From an uncultured Lentibacter sp. (GTDB lineage: Bacteria > Pseudomonadota > Alphaproteobacteria > Rhodobacterales > Rhodobacteraceae), in the NCBI GenBank assembly GCA_947497495.1, contig CANMGT010000001.1, positions 186,001-250,000 on the forward strand: a DNA stretch of 64,000 nt, read 5' to 3'. Numbering within the stretch: position 1 is the stretch's first letter; each line of letters opens with the position of its first letter. Below are positions 60,587 through 64,000 of the stretch, piece after piece. Both the position numbers and the translations under genes were made by a program. Below the pieces are notes generated by a model, which worked only from the letters and a program-made list of their open reading frames with translations, did not search any database and was not told the DNA's origin.

Positions 60587-62722
60587 ATGATCCCAGTTGA
60601 TGACCTGATCGGGCTCGTCCGCGCCTACAACCCCAAGACAGACGAAGCGCTTATTCGCAAGGCTTATGCCTACGGGCTTGAAGCCCATGAGGGGCAGTTT
60701 CGCCACTCGGGCGAGCCCTACTTCAGCCACCCTATCGAAGTTGCCGCGATTCTGGCCGAGCAAAGGCTGGACGATTCGGCGATCATCACCGCTTTGCTGC
60801 ATGATACCATTGAAGACACCGGTGCCTCGTATGAAGAAGTCAGCGCGCTGTTTGGTCAGGAGATCGCCGACTTGGTTGACGGCGTCACCAAACTGACCAA
60901 CCTGCAGCTAAGCTCGACCGAAACCAAGCAAGCCGAGAATTTTCGCAAGCTCTTTATCGCCATGTCGCGCGACTTGCGGGTTATCTTGGTGAAGCTCGCC
61001 GACAGGCTGCACAACATGCGCACCATCAAGGCGATGCGGCCTGACAAGCAGTCACAAAAAGCCCGCGAGACGATGGACATCTATGCCCCACTCGCAGGCC
61101 GTATGGGCATGCAGTGGATGCGCGAAGAGCTTGAAGACCTCGCCTTCAAAGTGCTCAACCCCGAAGGGCGCGCAAGCATCATGCGCCGCTTTATCACGCT
61201 GCAAAACGAGACCGACGATGTCATCGGGCGGATCACACTGGACATGCGCCAGGAGTTGAAAGACGCGGGCATCAAGGCCGACATCATCGGGCGCGCAAAG
61301 AAGCCCTATTCGATCTGGCGCAAGATGCAGGAAAAGGAACTTGCATTCTCGCGCCTCTCCGACATCTACGGTTTTCGCATCATCGCACAGAACGAAGCCG
61401 ACTGTTACCGCATCTTGGGGGTAATCCACCAGCGTTGGCGGGCCGTTCCGGGGCGCTTCAAGGACTATATCAGCCAGCCCAAAAGCAACGGCTACCGCTC
61501 TATTCACACCACTGTTTCGGGCCGCGACGGCAAGCGCGTCGAAGTGCAGATCCGCACCCAGCAAATGCACGATGTCGCCGAAACAGGTGTGGCGGCGCAT
61601 TGGTCCTATCGCGAGGGCGTGCGCTCGGAGAACCCCTTCGCCGTTGACCCCGTGAAGTGGGTGTCCGGCCTGAACGAGCAGTTTGACGACGAGGAAGACC
61701 ACGACGCATTTCTTGAGGCTGTGAAGCTCGAGATGTATGCCGACCAAGTGTTCTGCTTTTCGCCCAAGGGCGATGTTATCAAGCTGCCGCGCGGCGCGAC
61801 GCCGCTGGACTTCGCCTATGCGATCCACACCCGCATCGGGCACGCTTGCGTCGGCGCCAAGATTGACCACATGCGCGTGCCGCTCTGGACGCGGATCAGG
61901 AACGGCCAGTCTGTCGAGATTATCACAGCCGAAGGGCAAAGCCCGCAGCCGACATGGCTTGATATCGCCGTGACTGGCAAGGCCAAGACGGCCATCCGCC
62001 GCGCGCTGCGCGAGGTGGATCGTGGCCGCTATATCAAACTTGGCCGAGAGATTGCCCGCGCGGCTTTTGAACATGTCGGCAAAAAAGCGACTGACAAGGT
62101 GCTTGAAAACGCCGCGAAAAAGCTGCGCGTCGAGGACGGCGAAGAACTGTTGGCGCGTTTGGGCAGCGCCGAGATTGTCTCGCGCTCGGTTGTGCAGGCC
62201 GTCTACCCTGACCTCATCAAGAGCGAGATCGAAGATGTTGACGCGAGCGGCGCCGTTATCGGCCTTGCCGCTGACCAGCACTTTGACCGCGCGCCCTGCT
62301 GCCAGCCCCTGCCTGGCGAGCGGATTGTTGGCATCACATACCGCGGCAAGGGCGTTGTCGTGCACGCCATCAACTGCGAAAACCTGAGCAACTACGAAGA
62401 ACAACCCGAACGCTGGCTTGACCTGCACTGGCAAGATGGCAAGCACCCCGCTATCTATTCGGTGACGCTGGAGCTGACGATTGGCAACGATGCGGGCGTC
62501 CTGGGACGAATTTGCACATTGATCGGCGAGCAGAAGGCCAATATCTCGGACCTAAGATTTCTGGATCGCAAACCGGATTTTTACAAACTGCTGGTAGACG
62601 TTGACCTAAGCGACGCTGAACACCTGCACGCCCTGACCTCAACCCTTGAGGCCGAAACAGATGTCGCCGCGATTACACGCCAGAGCGACCCCGCAAGACA
62701 CCGCCAGAAAGCTGGCGACTGA
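60587..62722 (+). CDS. rsh: Bifunctional (p)ppGpp synthetase/hydrolase (Rsh)
   Basis: 711-residue long RelA/SpoT homologue. The N-terminal HD hydrolase domain is intact (HSGEPYFSHPIEVA with His48; ALLHDTIEDT with His72 and Asp73), and the synthetase domain has RLSDIYGFRIIAQNEADCY and SNGYRSIHTTVSG with VEVQIRTQQMH. TGS (about 385-445), helical, and a C-terminal ACT domain (about 630-700) follow. In alphaproteobacteria a single Rsh makes and degrades the alarmone. It sits with rpoZ, whose product is part of the ppGpp target. Confidence 0.97.
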   Translation: MIPVDDLIGLVRAYNPKTDEALIRKAYAYGLEAHEGQFRHSGEPYFSHPIEVAAILAEQRLDDSAIITALLHDTIEDTGASYEEVSALFGQEIADLVDGVTKLTNLQLSSTETKQAENFRKLFIAMSRDLRVILVKLADRLHNMRTIKAMRPDKQSQKARETMDIYAPLAGRMGMQWMREELEDLAFKVLNPEGRASIMRRFITLQNETDDVIGRITLDMRQELKDAGIKADIIGRAKKPYSIWRKMQEKELAFSRLSDIYGFRIIAQNEADCYRILGVIHQRWRAVPGRFKDYISQPKSNGYRSIHTTVSGRDGKRVEVQIRTQQMHDVAETGVAAHWSYREGVRSENPFAVDPVKWVSGLNEQFDDEEDHDAFLEAVKLEMYADQVFCFSPKGDVIKLPRGATPLDFAYAIHTRIGHACVGAKIDHMRVPLWTRIRNGQSVEIITAEGQSPQPTWLDIAVTGKAKTAIRRALREVDRGRYIKLGREIARAAFEHVGKKATDKVLENAAKKLRVEDGEELLARLGSAEIVSRSVVQAVYPDLIKSEIEDVDASGAVIGLAADQHFDRAPCCQPLPGERIVGITYRGKGVVVHAINCENLSNYEEQPERWLDLHWQDGKHPAIYSVTLELTIGNDAGVLGRICTLIGEQKANISDLRFLDRKPDFYKLLVDVDLSDAEHLHALTSTLEAETDVAAITRQSDPARHRQKAGD

Positions 62723-62782
62723 CGCTAATGAACAGGCCTGCCAAGCAGGCTCGAACGGAACAGGAAGTTAGGACAGCCCCCT

Positions 62783-63418
62783 TTGGTTTTTAAGCGGCGT
62801 GATAAAAGACCTTGGTGGAAGGTCGCTTTCGACCTCATCTACCCGAAAGGGGGATGGGGCCGCGCCTTTCGGTACGTCCAGCACCGTCTGCACCGACTTC
62901 CCGACCCACCCCACAAGATTTCCCGCGGGATATGGGCGGGGGTGTTCACCACGTTTACGCCGTTTTACGGGGTGCATTTTCTCATCGCGGCGCTGATTGC
63001 AACGGTCATGCAGGGCAACATACTGGCCGCGCTTTTAGCAACCTTCTTTGGCAACCCGCTGACATATGTCCCGATCGCCGTAGTCTCACTCAAGACGGGC
63101 CACTGGCTTCTTGGCACAGAGTTTGAAGTCGCCGACCAGCGACTTGACGAGAAGTTTCGCGATGCAGGTGCTGACCTGTGGCACAACTTCATGTCGATGT
63201 TTAACGACAACGTCGCGGACTGGCACGGGCTGTCGGTGTTTTTTGACGAGGTCTTCTACCCCTATATGGTCGGCGGGATCATCCCCGGGATTATAACTGC
63301 TTCGATCTGTTACTACCTTGCCGTGCCTGTGATCAGATTTTACCAGAACCGCCGGAAAGGGCGGATCAAGGAGAAGCTGGCCAAGCTGCGTAAGAAGAAA
63401 GCGGATACTGCCGAGTAG
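62783..63418 (+). CDS. DUF2062 domain membrane protein
   Basis: 211-residue membrane protein of DUF2062. The start is a TTG at 62783 (VFKRRDKRPWWKVAFDLIYPKGGW), the family start; AGGA lies 10 bp upstream. Family stretches are GVFTTFTPFYGVHFLIAALIA and LLATFFGNPLTYVPI. Two or three membrane segments and a basic C-terminal tail (RKGRIKEKLAKLRKKKAD) are seen. The gene commonly lies between rsh and pdxJ in this group of bacteria; its role is unknown. Confidence 0.93.
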   Translation: MVFKRRDKRPWWKVAFDLIYPKGGWGRAFRYVQHRLHRLPDPPHKISRGIWAGVFTTFTPFYGVHFLIAALIATVMQGNILAALLATFFGNPLTYVPIAVVSLKTGHWLLGTEFEVADQRLDEKFRDAGADLWHNFMSMFNDNVADWHGLSVFFDEVFYPYMVGGIIPGIITASICYYLAVPVIRFYQNRRKGRIKEKLAKLRKKKADTAE

Positions 63419-63433
63419 CCGTCGCGGCGTTGA

Positions 63434-63517
63434 GTTCGAATTTTGCTGCGCAAAATCCGACCCGTGAGGGGGCCAGCCCCCTCAAACTCCCCCGGGATAT
63501 TTTCAAAGAGAAGAAGG
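63434..63517 (+). repeat. REP-like two-hairpin element
   Basis: First hairpin ATTTTGC-tgc-GCAAAAT (63440-63456) within GTTCGAATTTTGC...GCAAAATCCGACCC, second hairpin GAGGGGGC-ca-GCCCCCTC (63466-63483), then CTCCCCCGGGATATTTT and a purine-rich AGAGAAGAAGG tail. Same order as the minus-strand copy at 18018-18093. Confidence 0.7.
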
Positions 63518-63583
63518 GGGCTTGCAGCAGGATTTGATCAAAATACTGTAAGTCTAATTGATTCGATTGTTTGGAGGCCCGCG

Positions 63584-64000
63584 ATGGCTGATCTGGGGAA
63601 GCAGCGCCTTGGCGTTAATATTGACCACGTGGCGACCGTGCGAAACGCACGCGGCAGCGCCTATCCGGACCCTGTGCGCGCAGCAAAGCTCGCGGAAGAG
63701 GCTGGCGCAGACGGGATTACGGCGCATCTGCGCGAAGACCGTCGACACATTCGCGACGCCGATATTGACGGGTTGATGCTGGCGCTCACCACGCCGTTGA
63801 ACTTCGAGATGGCTGCCACAGAAGAGATGCGCGCAATCGCTTTGGCTCACAGGCCGCACGCTGTGTGCATCGTGCCGGAAAAACGCGAAGAGCGCACCAC
63901 CGAGGGCGGCTTGGATGTCGCGGGCGATGATAACCGTTTGGCCGAATTTATTGCGCCATTGCGGGAGGCGGGCTGCCGTATTTCGCTGTTTATCGGCCAT
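63584..64000 (+). CDS. pdxJ: Pyridoxine 5'-phosphate synthase, partial
   Basis: TIM-barrel enzyme that closes the ring of pyridoxine phosphate from 1-deoxyxylulose phosphate and aminoacetone phosphate. The first 139 residues are in the window and the frame stays open to the right edge. Family stretches are [43 protein letters not shown] and [24 protein letters not shown] lies 6 bp before the ATG. The neighbours fit the common order rpoZ-rsh-DUF2062-pdxJ. Confidence 0.97.
   Translation, partial: MADLGKQRLGVNIDHVATVRNARGSAYPDPVRAAKLAEEAGADGITAHLREDRRHIRDADIDGLMLALTTPLNFEMAATEEMRAIALAHRPHAVCIVPEKREERTTEGGLDVAGDDNRLAEFIAPLREAGCRISLFIGH

Noticed and set aside
61052..62446. 464-codon minus-strand open frame opposite rsh
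   Set aside because: No recognisable domain, and it lies wholly inside the well-conserved rsh gene.

Overview
The window reads as chromosomal DNA of a marine-type alphaproteobacterium of the family Rhodobacteraceae (roseobacter group). This is inferred from moderately high G+C, the protein flavours (ScfR-type TTTGC promoter boxes at prpE, DUF6473 and DUF2855 proteins, a class II HMG-CoA reductase) and the folK-rpoZ-rsh-DUF2062-pdxJ order, which is familiar in this family. I see no phage block, insertion sequence, CRISPR array or rRNA. One tRNA gene is present, a tRNA-Leu with anticodon TAA.

Layout. 1-3.8 kb: a cut TRAP fused permease with an overlapping MarR regulator, the ruin of an amidohydrolase gene, a DUF2855 protein and tRNA-Leu(TAA). 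3.9-10.1 kb: VOC protein, TPR protein, putR/putA (proline to glutamate), rhomboid protease and a GFA-type zinc protein. 10.2-18 kb: inositol monophosphatase, metR/metF divergent pair, PaaI thioesterase, YbjN protein, proC, csaA, a 2-hydroxyacid dehydrogenase and a FabH-like synthase. 18-27 kb: thymidine kinase, a small phage CII-like protein, a flavin reductase, an IorAB-type molybdenum hydroxylase, a class V aminotransferase, and glyA/nadK as a divergent pair. 27-32 kb: two tandem paralogous lipoproteins of no family I know, an endonuclease/exonuclease/phosphatase protein, glycerate kinase and HMG-CoA reductase. 32-37 kb: prpE and maeB. 36.8-40.4 kb: the pyrimidine salvage operon cdd-deoA-deoB-upp. 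40.4-47.3 kb: SPOR protein, an alpha/beta hydrolase, a DUF6473 protein, 3-hydroxybutyryl-CoA dehydrogenase, a LysR regulator and a CDF metal exporter. 47.3-55.6 kb: smc, a GST-like reductase, a MalY-type lyase and def-def2-fmt. 55.6-64 kb: two small membrane proteins, the overlapping operon ispH-methyltransferase-rnhA-TRIC channel, a NYN protein, and folK, rpoZ, rsh, a DUF2062 gene and pdxJ (cut by the edge).

How genes work together. PutA and ProC run proline breakdown and synthesis. MetF and GlyA supply one-carbon units, and Fmt and Def handle formyl-methionine at translation start. PrpE, MaeB and 3-hydroxybutyryl-CoA dehydrogenase serve short-chain acyl-CoA and C4 metabolism. Cdd/DeoA/DeoB/Upp plus Tdk salvage pyrimidines. 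Rsh and omega belong to the stringent response.

Most unusual signals. A 61-bp element with nested stems occurs twice in opposite orientation, each time between two convergent genes (30814-30874 and 45083-45143, 54/61 identical by eye). A mosaic REP-like hairpin family recurs in several intergenic gaps. A deformylase paralogue has lost its catalytic Glu and metal-binding Cys. A pair of duplicated lipoproteins appears undescribed. Clear palindromes sit in the maeB/cdd and glyA/nadK gaps, and repeated TTTGC boxes lie in front of prpE. All homology calls are from reading the sequence; no search was run.
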